The notes under the pieces are model-generated. The model saw nothing but the letters and a program-made list of their open reading frames with translations, did not search any database and had not been told where the DNA came from. Source: Nageia nagi (taxonomy: Eukaryota > Pinophyta). Taken from it: DNA of 64,000 nucleotides. The position numbers were made by a program, and so were the translations under genes. The stretch covers positions 141,670,001 through 141,734,000 of the forward strand of contig JBITNC010000001.1 of assembly GCA_050084985.1 (NCBI GenBank), given 5' to 3'. This document shows, in pieces, positions 44,539 through 57,649 of the stretch (its first letter is position 1; each line of letters begins with the position of its first letter).

Positions 44539-45090
44539 TTAATACTTGTTTATAGTACATCTAGTACATACTACTTTATGATCTTGGACCTTAGGCATCC
44601 CATATACCATCTCATTAGAGACTGAACATTTCAAAATTGCAAAGTTGAGATGCCCATATCTAAAATGCCAAAGACAACTTTTATCATCAATATCAATATT
44701 AGCAAAATTGGAGCTTTTCTCACCAAATTTAATAGGAAACAATTTATTCTTTTTCATGAAAATAGTGGTGACATGCTTGTGCCCTTGACTTTTATCATAA
44801 ATCATATATTTTCTATCCTCATACACAAGCTTGTAGTTCCTTTCCATCATTTTCCCTACACTCAATAAATTATGTTTCAATTTTGGAGTGAAATATACAT
44901 CATTTATCTTCTTGTTACATTCATTTGTGGATACCTCCATAGCTCCCATGCCTTCAATTTGAATGGCTTTTTCATCTCTAAGTGTGCTTTGGGACTTGTA
45001 GGAGTCATCCATGGCACAAAACAAATCTCCCTTTTTTGATCATGTGGTTGGAGCAGTTGGTATCAAGGATCCATGTACCATCTTATTTTC
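44539..45090 (-). pseudogene. Copia 2 protease and gag-pre-integrase
   Basis: The protease active site is visible as TWILDTNCSNHMI with DTN at 45,057-45,065, where relatives have DSG, so the glycine is lost. A one-base slip in an A run near 45,034 shifts the frame, after which a 161-codon open stretch follows (44,539-45,024): AIQIEGMGAMEVS, VYFTPKLKHNLLSVGKMMER and the zinc part of integrase, LWHFRYGHLNFAILKCSVSN. This is the longest clean retroviral-type frame in the window. Confidence 0.88.
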
Positions 45091-45179
45091 TTTTTGAGTG
45101 GGCATAAGATAAGAATAAGGTGGAGGATGTATCCTCCTCACCATAGTTAAAACTTTGGCTCCTTCTTGAGAACCCTTTA

Positions 45180-46011
45180 ATCTACATTCTCTCTTATATT
45201 TTTCATACTTATTATGGTAGTAACATTACTTATCTTTTTTTCACCTCTTGGAAAATCCCCTCTACCTCTTCCTTGATATCCTCTTATACCTTGGAAGCCA
45301 CCTGTCCTTCCTCTTCCTCTTCCTCTACCATTAACTCCCCTTGAACACTAGTATCACCTCCTATAGAAGTTATTGCCTACTCTTCCACACTCCCAACACT
45401 AAAAAGTTGGGAAAGCCTTTATTCATTCAACATCAAGGAACCATTGAGTTGATCAAGAGTGAGGGTGCTTAGATCTTTAGTCTCTTAAAAAATGATAGTA
45501 GTTTGAATTCATTTGGGAAGAAATGCTTTCAACACTTTCTTCACTACAATAGAATTTGTGATCCCATCTCCAAGTTCTTCATCATTTGGGCACAAATATT
45601 CATTCTTACATAATACTCTCCAACTTTCTCATCCTATTTTTGCTTCAAATTTTTAAAAAATATTTTTAAATTTTGAAGCCTCACTTGCTTCACTTGGTCA
45701 TTAACTTAGAACCCATATTTCAATACCTTCCATGCATCCTTTGTTGTATTACAACTTGTAATCCTTGGGAAGAGCCTCTTGTACACGGACTATTGTAGAT
45801 TGTAGATAGCAAAGGAATTCTTCTTTTGAGCCTCTCTTTTAGCAGGCCTATCAAATTGAGGAAGTGTGGCCCAATCTAGTTCCACATAGCTATCTTCAAT
45901 GATGTCCTATATTCCCTTGCCTATGAGAAAATGCTTTATTTTCAACACCCAATATTTGTAATCCTCACCATTGAAGTCTAGTATGGGAAGAGAATTCACT
46001 CTAGAAACCAT
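45180..46011 (-). pseudogene. Copia 2 gag
   Basis: The start MVSRVNSLPILDFNGEDYKY (ATG at 46,011) is the typical copia gag opening, with YWVLKIKHFLIGKGI after it. The middle shows DWATLPQFDRPAKREAQKKN and KQVRLQNLKIFFKNLKQK. A Gly/Arg-rich stretch (GRGRGRGRTGGFQGIRGYQG) near 45,260-45,345 precedes a zinc knuckle relic CYYHNKYEKYKREC near 45,185-45,232, in which the second Cys is His and the usual GH pair is gone. Confidence 0.83.
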
Positions 46012-46130
46012 ATAACTTACTCTAAAAATCTTAGTAAACAACTACATGCCTATTTGGATCACTTTTTATAAAACTTGTTAAGTTTTTGTAAAGTATCAAT
46101 AGCCTCTTCAAACCCAACTACGATCAACTA

Positions 46131-46142
46131 GCTTTAATGACA
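46131..46142 (-). promoter_or_regulatory. Eroded primer site of copia 2
   Basis: Minus strand TGTCATTAAAGC where TGGTATCAGAGC is expected. Several substitutions; identified by its place next to the LTR and by comparison with the intact site at 41,342. Confidence 0.5.
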
Positions 46143-46615
46143 ATATAAAACAAAATACAAGAATTGAACACACACTAAGTTGATTCAATTACCAAATTTG
46201 AAGTACAATTTATAGGACCTCAATGAGTAACTAATCTAAGCTCATGGAGGTTACAAGTTTGATAAAAAATGAATGCTATGGACTGTTACACAAATCCACT
46301 AAGAATCTACTAAAATTAGTTAAATGGGAGTTACATTCATGTTTTGGACCACTCTCTCATCATCCTAGATAAGTAATAGACCTTACAACATCGTGTAACT
46401 ATGAATAAAGGATCCAAACATTATAAATAATTGTAATTATCAAAAATAATGACAAAACATGGTAGGTATATAGAAATATGGTTGCATTTTAGAAATGTGA
46501 AAGGTATAGGTGTTTTGGAAACTTAGATGGTGGCAATGTTTAGGAAATATGGGGGCATTTTAAAAAAATGACTGTGTTTTATTATGGTAGGTATATTAAA
46601 TTAAAACCTCCAACA
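46143..46615 (-). repeat. Right (5') LTR of copia 2
   Basis: About 473 bp, ending AAACCTCCAACA on the plus strand. About 80 bp present at the start of the left LTR are missing here. It would carry the promoter; no clear TATA box was identified. Confidence 0.83.
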
Positions 46616-48917
46616 CCTAATTATGAGACAAAGAGGTGTTATTCTTATAAAATTACACTTAGGAAGGGGTAATATTCTTTACATTCATTATTCTTTCATT
46701 TCCTAATAAAATGCCTTCTATACTTGCTATTTCTTATTCCCCTTTCTTTCATTTGTAAATACTTGTATGAAATTCAGTGTTGGGTTTACATTGTATATAC
46801 TTAGTATTTTTTTTTAAGAGTCTTGTATTATATATGCTTGTAGTTAGGATGTAGTTTTATTTAAGTAGTTCCTAGGTCATATGTGTATTATTGAGTCTTA
46901 GTCAGTAAAGTATTATTCAAGCTACCATTTTTTTATAAAGTAGGTGTTGTTTATGCATAATTGAATTAGACATATCCAAGAAATGTGTATAAATCATAGG
47001 TTGAAGAGTGTCCATTTTATTAAATTGATTAAGTCATTTTTGGGATTTATTTATGTCTAATCCAGGTATTATTCTGGTATTATTATAAATAGTTTATTTG
47101 TGAGTCTAAATCAAGTTTGGGCCCTATCTTGAGTTTAGTTACTTAAATTTCAAAATTATATAGTATAAGGGTGATTTTTGAGCATAATTATACATAGTAG
47201 TTAGTCTAAGTTAAGTCTATAATGGGAAATGTTATTACAAGAGTTGAGTGAAGTAAGGTTGGTAAAAATCCAAAGGTGATGTCATACTTTTTGATAGAAA
47301 TTAATGGGATTTATATGACTTACTCAATAGGTAATCTTGATGATTCTCTAGAAGGAGATGTTCATAACTCCATATTCAACAAAACCCACTAATTTTGAGC
47401 AATTATGTCACATTTGTTTAGAGAAATCAGTGGGTGATAAGCATATCAAGTTTCAACAATACCCATGGATATGGAACAAGAACTACTAGGGGCAAGTAAA
47501 GACTATAAGAGGAGGTGAACACCCAGGTACACTTAATCAAGAGTGTGTGATCCCAAGGACTCTACCAACATGTTGATTACAACTCATTTCCATGTGGTAG
47601 CAGTAGTTCACTCATAGGTTTGAATGTTTATATCTTCCTTCACCCTTATAGTAGTCAATGCTAGAATTGTAGAAGAAGCATTTAATGATTACAAAGGATT
47701 GGTATGTCATCAAATGATTAATCAACTTAATTTTACATACAGATATGGTATACCATACCTCATAAATATAAAAACATTTTAGATGTACCATGGTCAAGAG
47801 ATAAAAGATGGTTGATTTTGGTTGGATTGGTACAAGATTAAAGGTCTGTAAATTCTAAGAATTAATATTGCATTAGGATCGTAATCCATAATCAATTACA
47901 ATTGAAGATTCATATGTACATATTGTAAATATTTAATTTCATTTAGTTAATAGTCAAATAGGTAGTAGTAGTTTTTAATGGTGAACAATAACCCATTTTG
48001 TAAGGAACATTATAAATAGTAGACTATTAGAGGTCCAAAAGGTTAGACATTTTAGGAAAGTTGCTTGGTGTGAGAAGTGTTTTCATATATGATAACAAAA
48101 TAGTTTAGTATTTTACCTTTTTCAATATGTGGTTGTTATCTTGTTTTGTAATTGTTATGTATGAAGCATTATTCTAAATTATGATTGTATATTATGATTA
48201 TGAGACCCTAAGAGTAAGGTAGTTATTTTATTCTTAGTCTTGGTTATGGACTACTACCTATGAAATGATTCCCTAGCTGATTAATTTCAATTAAATTTTA
48301 GTAGTTTAGATTTTAATCTCTTTCATATTACTCTTGACCTCTTTTATCTCTTTCTAGTTACTTTTGATCTCTTTCATAGATAGGAACTGACCTATAACCT
48401 AGAGATTAAGTACAAAACCACATGAGCACATTATCCCACCACTTTATGCTCATTCAATAAGCCTAATATTATCATGTAATGGAGAACTATACCATATGAA
48501 ACCTTTAGGTTAGATTATACTTATAAATAATAGACACATTCATGTTTTGGCTTGTCAAGTGGGGCATGAGCAAAGATCCATATTCTTTGGGCATGAATAG
48601 GTAAGATAGCTATGTCTAGTAGGATATCACCCTTGTTGTTAAAATATTATAAAGTTTATTAAACCTTATTGGCAACTCTATTATCATACCAACCATTGTT
48701 TTTAACCCTAGCACCTCTAATGTGTAGATTCATTATAAGTAGTGTCAGAAATTATTTTCAATAGCCTATATTTCAAGAGCTACCAGTTCCTTAAAGGAGG
48801 ACTAGAAAAAATATTTACCATACTCTATCCCCATGAATTCCTCTAAATGTTGTACCATTGTCAGCTATATTCAACTCTATCTAAGAAAATCCTTCACCTG
48901 ATACAATTGGTCTAAAC
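46616..48917 (+). other. Non-coding sequence upstream of element E, probably its 5' LTR and leader
   Basis: No gene. A TATA-like CATTATAAATAGTAGACT at about 48,008-48,025, followed by AGAGGTCC, looks like a plant LTR promoter, about 900 bp before the gag start of element E. The partner 3' LTR would lie beyond the window. A primer site could not be recognised. The minus-strand frame at 47,612-47,797 is not supported. Confidence 0.4.
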
Positions 48918-50440
48918 ATGGCTCAACCTACCCTTGCAAATTTTCCTTCTTGGAATAATAGTCATCCATTGGTAGTTCTTACTAATTCCCTAGCTATTCC
49001 CTAAGAAGTCTTCAAAATTTTTTTAAGTATTATGGGTCATTAAAAACACCTTATTAGCACTATCAAAATGTATCTCTTTTGGCATCTAGTTTTGATATCA
49101 CAGATGAAATTGTAATGATCCAATTTTTATCATATTATTTTGAAAGAAAAGTAGCATAATGGTTTAGAAATCTTACTCGTCAGTCAATAAACACATGGGA
49201 AGAGCTATGTTAAGTTCTAATCAATATATTTGGTAAATATGGTGATGATAGTACCTTAATGAGCCTCATAAAATGTATAAAAAGATACCTTCTTAGTTTG
49301 TGGATGATTTCAATATAAGATTTAAGAAAATTTAGAAATCCATTCAGTAAGGATTAGACAAATAAATTCTTAAGACTTAGTATACTATAGGAAAACATTC
49401 CACCCAAATCTAAATGTGTTAATTATTATATTGGTGGATACTTTCCCATATGTTTATCATATAGCCAAAATTATTAAACATACCTTAGTGTCTTATAAAA
49501 AAATGCAACTAAGATCCATCATGCCTTTGTTTCCTAATTTACATCCAAAATAATATCCATTACAAATTTTTCATCTGTGAGTGCTAGCTTTACCACCTCT
49601 TCATCCTAAACCTATGGCTTAGAACCAAGAACTAATACTCCTAGCTCTTACATCTACAAGTACAATTTTTGGTTCAAACTCATAAGAGGAAGAGAGGATA
49701 AGGCAACTAGACATAACCATTACAAACCTCACAAATAAGCTCACTATGCAAGAGAGGAAAAATTAAGGCTTCAATTTTTGGAGGTATGATAATCAATACC
49801 ATCCTACATTACAACCTAGAAATAACCAACCATAATAGCCTCTTGTTCCCAAAGCAATAGATAATGTAGTCATGGCTAGTTCTGTAGAAAGTGATGCTCC
49901 AAGTATTATATAATGGTGTCCTACTTGTTCAGCTCCATATTTTATAGACTCTTGTATAATGTATCAACACCAATATTTGGGTTTCCATTCTAACCAAATG
50001 ATATAACCCACATCATATCCTACTGTAGATCCTACAATGATTAATTTTTGGGTTCTAGGTTTTGCTAGATAATAAGCTAACTATGTACAAACTAGAGCTT
50101 CTACCTCATCATCCCCACAATAAACCCAAGTTACTTAACAAAATTAGCAACCCATTATAACTTAACTTGATCCAAAGAGAGAAAAGGCTCCTATATTTCA
50201 ACCAAAGAATCAAGTAAATCAACTTCTAAATATTTCAAATCAAGTTTCACAAGGCCTAGCTAATATTTCTCCTATTACAAGAAACCCTATTCAGACCAAA
50301 AATGATATCTTGGAAAGAGAAAGACATGCTCCATTAATATATCCCTTCATAACTAAATATCATAGGGAGAAATCTACTTAGCAATTCATATCTTATCAGG
50401 CTATCAAAGAAAGTAAGTCAACCTCTTATGTTCCATATAA
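48918..50440 (+). pseudogene. Gag of Ty3/gypsy element E
   Basis: Starts MAQPTLANFPSWNNSHPLVV at 48,918. The gag core is recognised near 49,140-49,260: ERKVA, a stop, WFRNLTRQSINTWEELC, a stop, and VLINIFGKYGDDST. Much of the rest is broken, with Pro/Gln/Asn-rich spacer from 49,550 to 50,300 and no clear zinc knuckle. Gag would form the particle. Many TGG and CAA codons appear as TAG and TAA. Confidence 0.75.
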
Positions 50441-50444
50441 TATT

Positions 50445-51131
50445 ATGGAAGAATTGAAAACAACACCTTCTAAAATGATAATATTTGATGCATTGAGAAT
50501 TCCTGATCAAATTAACCATGTGCAAGAAGCTTTAAGGCTAAAGAATAGTAAGAAAAAGACTAATAAGGAAAATGTCATATTTACAAATGCTAATTATTTC
50601 CCTCTAGCCCCCATAGATATAATAAGACATCCACCATGTTATCTATCCCTTAGAATAGAAGGTTGGATAGTTGATAATTGTATGATTGATATCAAAGCTA
50701 TTATTATCGTTATTCCCAAATTTGTTGTAAATGAGATGAAATTGTATATAACTTGATGCATAGATGGATTCATACAACTTTATTCTTCCCCTATAAATAT
50801 GATTGGTAGTGTTAAAGGAGTTTCCATAACCCTAAATGCATTCCTTGACATTTGTGTCATTAATTATATTATTATAGTTGATCTTCCATATCTATTTGGA
50901 ATCTGCTTGTCTAAAGAATTTGTTATGAAGTTGGGAGGATATTTATCCTTAGATTATACACACATCCTAATTTCTTTCCATAATGAACATGTTAAAATCT
51001 CAAATGAGAGTACCAAGAATGTTCGTCTTAAGAAGATCTCTAAACAAAAATGTATGAATGACTTTGAGCAAATAGAGACATTTGAAAGGGATCCAATCAT
51101 GGATAACCACAAAGATTATTTTAGCAAATGA
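50445..51131 (+). pseudogene. Protease region of element E
   Basis: Two long open pieces, 50,445-50,756 and 50,799-51,131. The first holds SKMIIFDALRIPDQINHVQE and a Lys-rich tract, then PPCYLSLRIEGWIVDNCMID, the region where the D-N-G active site is expected but not intact. The second reads SVKGVSITLNAFLDICVINY and VDLPYLFGICLSKEFVMKLG, then GYLSLDYTHILI, the C-terminal part of a protease type found in plant Ty3/gypsy polyproteins. Confidence 0.72.
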
Positions 51132-51231
51132 ATTTAATTACTAAGTTGCTAATGTTGGCATGGATAACTATTGATTATATGAAATTTTTTATCCAATCTC
51201 AATCATAACTAAAAAATTACATAAAGTATGG

Positions 51232-51690
51232 ATGATGTTCTTTGATGGGGCTAGATGTAAACATGGTTATGGTGTTGGTATTATTTTCAAGTCACCTGAG
51301 GGACACATACAAAGTTTCTCATTCATATTCAAATGGATTTGTACCAATAATGCTATTGATTATGAAGCTCTATGTTTAGGTATATCAAAAGCTATCAACA
51401 TGGGTATTAGATGCCTAGTAGTCTATGGTGATTATGAGCTAGTTATAAATAAAGTCAAAGATAAGATTATTGCAAGGCATTATTATCTAAAGAATTATAT
51501 GAATAGGGTATGGTACTTGTTAAAATCATTTTTGGCTATCAATTTTATTCCCATTCCTAGGAAGTATAATCAAATTCTAGATGCACTTTCAAGAAAAGGA
51601 TCACATTTCAATCTTGGTCATCACAAGAGAGGTAGCTATGAAGTCAAAGTTTTATATAGGCCATCTATACTTGACACTATAAATTTTTGA
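51232..51690 (+). pseudogene. RNase H located upstream of reverse transcriptase in element E
   Basis: 152 codons, uninterrupted. MMFFDGARCKHGYGVGIIFK supplies the first Asp, NAIDYEALCLGISKAINMGI the Glu, LVVYGDYELVINKVK the third acidic residue, and YNQILDALSRKGSHF the last Asp, so all four catalytic positions appear present. It ends in VLYRPSILDTINF. It is an archaeal-type RNase H like the second one of Tat elements, but here it stands between protease and reverse transcriptase. I recognise the same order from other annotated plant polyproteins, so it is likely a lineage trait and not a local rearrangement. The open frame is the best preserved part of element E. Confidence 0.85.
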
Positions 51691-52570
51691 CAAGTATTTA
51701 AATCTAATGATCATATTATGAATTTTATTATAGATGAAGTAGTAGCTCACACCTTTTATGTTATAGAACTCCCTGATTATTTTCTATAATTAGATGTTAT
51801 TCATTTGAGAATAATGTTATGCTCAAATATTTTCTTTCCTTTGAATGGTTGTTTAATTCTAAATATGTTCAAAGAGCTAAAATGTTAGCTATTCAAAAGA
51901 AAGGTCATGTGAAGCTAGAAGTTGAACCCAAAAAAATGCATAAAAGTTGAATCAAAATGCATTAAGGAAGGAAAATAGATGATACTTCAAATTTACCATG
52001 AGTTCACCAAGTAGTTGCATGTATTTATGATGATCTAAAGACTTGTGATAATAATGTGATCCAACACACCATTGAGCTTTAGCTAAAGGCAAAACCATAT
52101 AGGTAAAAGTAGAGGTTGGTAAACCTAAGAATAAAAGCATCTATAAAACAAGAGTTAAACTCCTAGATGCTAAACTTATTTATCCTATCAAGAATTCTTC
52201 TTGGATAGCTAATTTAGTCCTAGTAAGAAAAAACAAAAGAAAAATCATATTGTGTGTAGATTTTAGAAATTTGAATCAAATGTCCCTAAAAGAAAACTAT
52301 CCTCTTCCTCCTATGGAACAAATCTTGCAAATAGTAGTAGGAGCATGTTGCTTTTGTATGATTGATGGGTTCTCAAGATTCAATCAAATCAAGGTAAATG
52401 ATGAGGACCAATATAAGATTGCATTTTCTAACAAGTGGAGAACATTTACATTTTAGAGAATGCCTTTCGATCTCTCCAATGTTGGGGATACATTTCAAAG
52501 AGCAATGGACCATGCCTTTAGATTATATTACTATATTTTTTAAAAGTAGAAAGGATCACATAGATCACCT
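51691..52570 (+). pseudogene. Reverse transcriptase of element E
   Basis: After a broken spacer (IYHEFTK near 51,992) the enzyme reads LLDAKLIYPIKNSSWIANLV and CVDFRNLNQMSLKENYPLPP (52,250), then CFCMIDGFSRFNQIKVNDED with the first Asp, and RMPFDLSNVGDTFQRAMDHA after a stop. The catalytic Y-L-D-D box is missing: YYYIF at about 52,530 runs almost directly into sequence corresponding to the part after it, so a short deletion removed the active site. Confidence 0.83.
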
Positions 52571-53320
52571 TAGGTAAGTTTTTAATAAATACATACAATT
52601 CAGGATTTCTATCAATTCTAAAAAATCTATTTTTATGGTTAACTAAGAAAAATTGCTTGATCATATTATTTCAAAAAAAGGGTTAGCAATTGATCTTGAT
52701 AGAGTCAAAGCTATTGAGGCATTTCCTTTTCATTCAAATAAGAAGGTCCTATAATCTTTCCTTGGTCAAATCAATTTTGTTAGAAAGTTTATTAGTGATT
52801 TTTCAAAAATTATTTCTCTAATCACAACAATGTTAAAGAAAGATACTCAATTGTCTTGGTCAAAAAAGTAAAACAAGATTTTCATAATATCAAAAATGCA
52901 ATAATAGAAGCTCTAGTTCTAAAAAATCAAAATTTTTTAAAAGATTTTATTATGTATTCTTATGGAGCAAAAAAAAGCATTGCATCCATATTGTCATAAA
53001 AAGATGATCAAAAGGAAGAATATTCTATTGCCTATCATAGTTAGACATTGCATCAGCATAAAAATGGTATTCATTTATTAAAAAGTAAGTGTTTTGTATT
53101 ATGAGAGGATTTAAAAACTTAATTAAAGCATTATATGTCTCAAAATAAAATCCTTGTATATACCATTCACCTATATGTAAGAAACTATGTCATCTAAGGA
53201 GAACTAGGTGAAGGGAAAGTTGGTTGGCTAACAAGAATAATGGAGCATGATATTGAGATTAAGCCAACTAAGCTTATTAGAGAAAAATCCCTCTATGAGA
53301 ACATAGCATAGGTAGCACAC
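52571..53320 (+). pseudogene. Connection and RNase H of element E (after reverse transcriptase)
   Basis: Readable phrases: GLAIDLDRVKAIEAFPFHSN, SFLGQINFVRKFISDFSKII, then FIMYSYGAKKSIASILS with the first RNase H Asp apparently replaced (YSYG), and RIMEHDIEIKPTKLIREKSL. This is the ordinary gypsy RNase H, so the element had two. Stops and frame slips are frequent. Confidence 0.75.
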
Positions 53321-53765
53321 ATGATTGATTTCATATAGGATGAAGAGAATCTCAATGAGAAGAGTGATTGGATAAAATAATATATTATATATTTTAGAAC
53401 TAGACATTGCCCTGAAGCCTTTGATAGGTTTTAGAGAAGAAGATTCAAGTTGTAGGCATTCAAATTCATAATGATTGATGATCATATATACAAGAAAAAT
53501 TTTGATCAAACCTTGTTGAGATTTGTAACTCAATATTAACCTCAAACAATTCTATATGAGTTTCACTATGGATTCTCTAGAGGACACTACACTGATCCTA
53601 CTACAACAAAAAAATATTTAAGTGTGGGCTATTAGTGGCCCACTATGTTTTAAGACTCCTATAAGATAGCTTAAGAATATGATAAATATAGTATGTACAT
53701 GGGAAAGAGAAGAAAATCTACTATGCCTTTAAATCTTATAGTTGTTGAAGAACCTTTCCAACAAT
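53321..53765 (+). pseudogene. Integrase of element E, N-terminal part
   Basis: Zinc-binding region YEFHYGFSRGHYTDPTTTKK and LSVGY, a stop, WPTMF (53,550-53,650). The two Cys of the motif are lost. The frame reaches the segment P-F-Q-Q before the catalytic core at about 53,753 and is cut there by a CACTA transposon. Across the insertion the reading continues at 58,913. Confidence 0.8.
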
Positions 53766-56529
53766 CACTACTACCAAAAAAGGGATTTGCATCCTTTTTT
53801 CATCCAAACTCTTTGCTATTTGTTTTTGTGTTTTTCCAATTTTCTTGATGCAAAAATTGATGCAAATAATAAGTTAAAATTTACTTCATTTTTTGGTTAC
53901 TTATTGCATGCTATTTTTGTATCCTTAACACCACTTTTTGCATCTTTTACATCCCTAAAGCCACTTTTTGCATCATTTTTCAGAATTTGCATTTTTTTAG
54001 GTTAGAATTTTCATAATCTATGTTGATTTTTGCATCATTTTTTATGTCAAGTTTAAAACCACTATCATATAATTGTATGTCTTTTAATTATGTATGATTT
54101 AAAAAATAAATGGGATCAAAATGATATTCAAATCAAAAGTTATGGCCTCTACAAGTTACATCATTTTTATTACATCTTCGGGGTAATGACATAGGTCCAT
54201 TAAACTAGTTCAAGAATGGGATTATAGGTTTACGTTTTAAAAATTTAAATTTATTATATATTATTTTCATAAATAATATAGTAAGATTTTTAATGCATTC
54301 TTCTTTGTTATTCTTCAAAGGAGTTTTCTTTATGGGCTTATTCTCTATGGGTTTCTTGTGTAACACATCCACTAATTATCATCAACCAAAGCCCTAAATT
54401 TTTGACCTAATTTTATTTATGAATGTAACACTCAAATGTTATAGGAATGAACCAAGTGATCCCATATGAGCTTGATATGTTGCTATCTAGCTCAGCACTC
54501 ACATGGCAAGATTGGTCAAGAACCCAGGGTAACCAACCCTAATAAATTTTTTTGGTGTTCACTTTTCAACACTCACCCTATTGAAAATATACCTCAAAAT
54601 TAACCTCACCATTCCTATTCCACATCCTATGTGCAATAGGCTTTCTAATTATGGCATAGTGGTTTTCTACTTGAGGCCCATAACATTTGAGAGATCATAC
54701 TTCCACTAAGTTAGTCATCGTATCTTGATGATAACTCTCTATCTCATAGGAGCTCTTAACTCGTCCTAGGTAAGCTTATTTATGAGTAGGTAGCATTACT
54801 TATGGAATAATCATCATACCCCTATATTCTAACTATAAGTGATATGACTACTAATTACTCTCAACTGATACTAGTAGTTTTTTCAATTGCTATCCCCACC
54901 TAACTCATCTACCAAGGGATATGAATACTAACCTACCCATAACTATCAACTAGTCCCACCATGTGGTTCGGTATCCTTGTGCCCATAACTTGGAGAGCCA
55001 TAGATATTAAACAATATCCTTGAATGGTTTTTTAGTCTAATCTATTTTTAAATATGTTGACAAAAAGAACCACCTATGTCCTACTGATAATAAACTAATG
55101 TTTTTGATAGTGAAGTGGTACAAGATAAGTTCTAAGGTTTAACACCATTCATTTTTGTTGAAAGTTTTCATTATAGGCTTACTTAGGAAGTCATATGTTT
55201 TCTTATTTATCCCATATGCATTGTATTATGTATATAGATCCACTTTTTAAAGGATCTCTAGAATACATAAAGTAACAAGTTATGAGGAAAGATCTAGCCA
55301 CTATTGCTACAAAAGTAATGTAGCTCTATATGGTCCTCATGTAAAAAATATTCCTTTTATTTATTATCTAGCAAGGTAAGTTTACTTGGCAAAGGTTCTT
55401 TGTCATTTTTCTTACATTCATGTAAAAAGAGTTTTGAATGACTCTATTTATCTCATGGGGTCCCATTGATATCCAATTTGATCCCAAGAACCCCTAAAAT
55501 ATCCCAAATGCTTCTAAATTATCTTTTGGAACCCTAATTCTAAATTAGGATTATTTTCTAATCAATATACTTCTTTAGAAGTTTTGTTGAACTCATTTAC
55601 TTCATCAATTTGTATTACCTATTAATCATTTTTATGAAAGAAATAGTAATTTCTAATCTTAATAATCCATATAATCAATATTAATTATAGTATTTGATAA
55701 CCATAATTAAAAAAAAGTTTAGTAAATCACAATACTAATATTTTTCTAAACTTATATAAATAAAAAGTAATCTACAATATTCATTAATTAATACCTAATA
55801 TAATCCATATTTGAAATGTATGAATGAAATTTACTTTCATAAACTTAAGAAGCTTCCATAATTTATTACAAGTAGAGATCATGCATTATATAAAGGTAAT
55901 TCAAATATAATACAACTCATTTAATCACTAATGAGATCTTTTTTTACTAATTATACTATTTTATAACCAATGAATTTGTAATTTAAATTTGTTTATGTCA
56001 TATTGTTTTGACCGTTGTATCAATTGTCGAACATCTCCATCAATCTTCATGCAACGAGCATTGAACATCCCCTTAAAGCTTGGTGTTGGATCGAGTACTA
56101 GGAGGGAGGAGGATCAGGACAACCCCTTTAAAACTTGACTAATATGCTAATAAATTCAACTATAGAACTCAAGATAAATTATCTCCTTTCTATGATCAAT
56201 GTACATTAATCCATTATTTATTTACCCTATAATTAATTCATCTTAAATAATTAAAGTATTCACAATAAGGTCTTGGATACCTAAATAATTAATTTATGTA
56301 ATTGGTACCATATGAATTATTTTATTAAACATTATACAAAAATCATAATCTCAAAACCATAGTTCATTTAATATAAGATATTGAAGAGTTCTTAAATTAC
56401 TTATTAAAAATGTTAAACATAACTTATTACCTCATTAGATACTAATTAGTTTAATTGACATACTTAGATAACAATAAGCAAACATATTTTTATTAATTCA
56501 TTTTTCTCTACTTTCATACAAATTTGATA

Positions 56530-57475
56530 ATATTTCTTTATTAAGATGATAAACATTATATTAAGACTTTAATAAAATTTATGTCAAAATAAATTCATTA
56601 AACTCTAGTTTAAAAGCATAAGGAGAAATATTTGACTAGTCTCTTTAAAATATCATAATACAATTTGTATGAAAAATTTTTCACCCCTACATCAAAATAA
56701 AGGGAGGATAACAAAAGAAAATCCCACTCCTTTATTTTTTAAAGAAAAAGATATGGTACCAACCTTTAAATAAAATAACTACTATGTCTCTTCAAATGCT
56801 ACAACATTTCAATCAATAATTAATTATATGTAACTTTATCAAACATTATAATAAATATCATATTAAGAATTTAATAAAATTTATGTCAAAATAAATTTAT
56901 TAAATTCTAACTAAGGCATAAGAAGAAATATTTGACTAGTCTACTTAAAATATCATAATACAATTTGTACATGAAATTTTCCACCTCTATATCTAAATAA
57001 AGAGAGAATAACAAAAGAAAATTTCTCTCTTTTATTTTTTAAAGAAAAAGACATGGTACCAACTTTTAAATAAAATAACTACTATGTCTCTTCAAATGCT
57101 ACAATACTTCAATCAACAATTAATTATATGAAACTTTATCAAACATTATAATATACATCATATTAGGAATTTAATTAAATTCATGTTAAAATAAATTTAT
57201 TAAATTCTAACTAAAGGCATAAGGAGAAATAGTTGACTATTATTTTTAAAATATTATAAAATACATAATACAATTTGTACGTGAAATTTTTCACTCCTAC
57301 ATCTAAATAAAAAGAGAATAACAAAAGAAAATCTCACTTCTTTACTTTCTAAAGAAAAAGACATGGTAACAATCTTTAAATAAAAGAACCATTATGTCTC
57401 TTCAAATGGTTCAACACTTCTAATAATAATTAATTTTATGAAATTTTACCAAACATTATGATAAACATCATATTA
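56530..57475. repeat. Three tandem units of about 300 bp inside the CACTA element
   Basis: The word ATGTCAAAATAAATTTATTA starts at 56,581, 56,883 and 57,183 (with small changes). Each is followed by TTGACTAGT, ATACAATTTGTA, TTTTTCACCCCTACATC and AAAGACATGGTACCAA blocks. The copies differ by only a few percent by eye, younger than most repeats in the window. Confidence 0.9.
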
Positions 57476-57649
57476 AATATCTCAAAATAGGACTACCTTA
57501 ATTAGACAAAAAAATGTAAAAAAATACACCTTGAGTTGAAGAGGAAAGAGAGACTTCTTTTCTTCATGTAACTTTGCATCAAGCTTGAGAATAACCAAAA
57601 CAAAATGAAAATAGCAAGAGATAGATAGGTAGATTTTTCTAAAGCTCTA

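Larger units (their letters stand above)
41357..46615 (-). mobile_element. Ty1/copia retrotransposon 2 with both LTRs
   Basis: LTRs at 41,357-41,896 (540 bp) and about 46,143-46,615 (473 bp; some 80 bp missing near the primer site side). The gag-pol frame runs from 46,011 to about 41,930 in copia order. The ends are TGTTGAAG and AACTTCA on the minus strand. No matching target duplication is visible because the left LTR is itself continued by another primer site. It is the best preserved polyprotein in the window but still has frameshifts, stops and lost catalytic residues. Confidence 0.9.
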
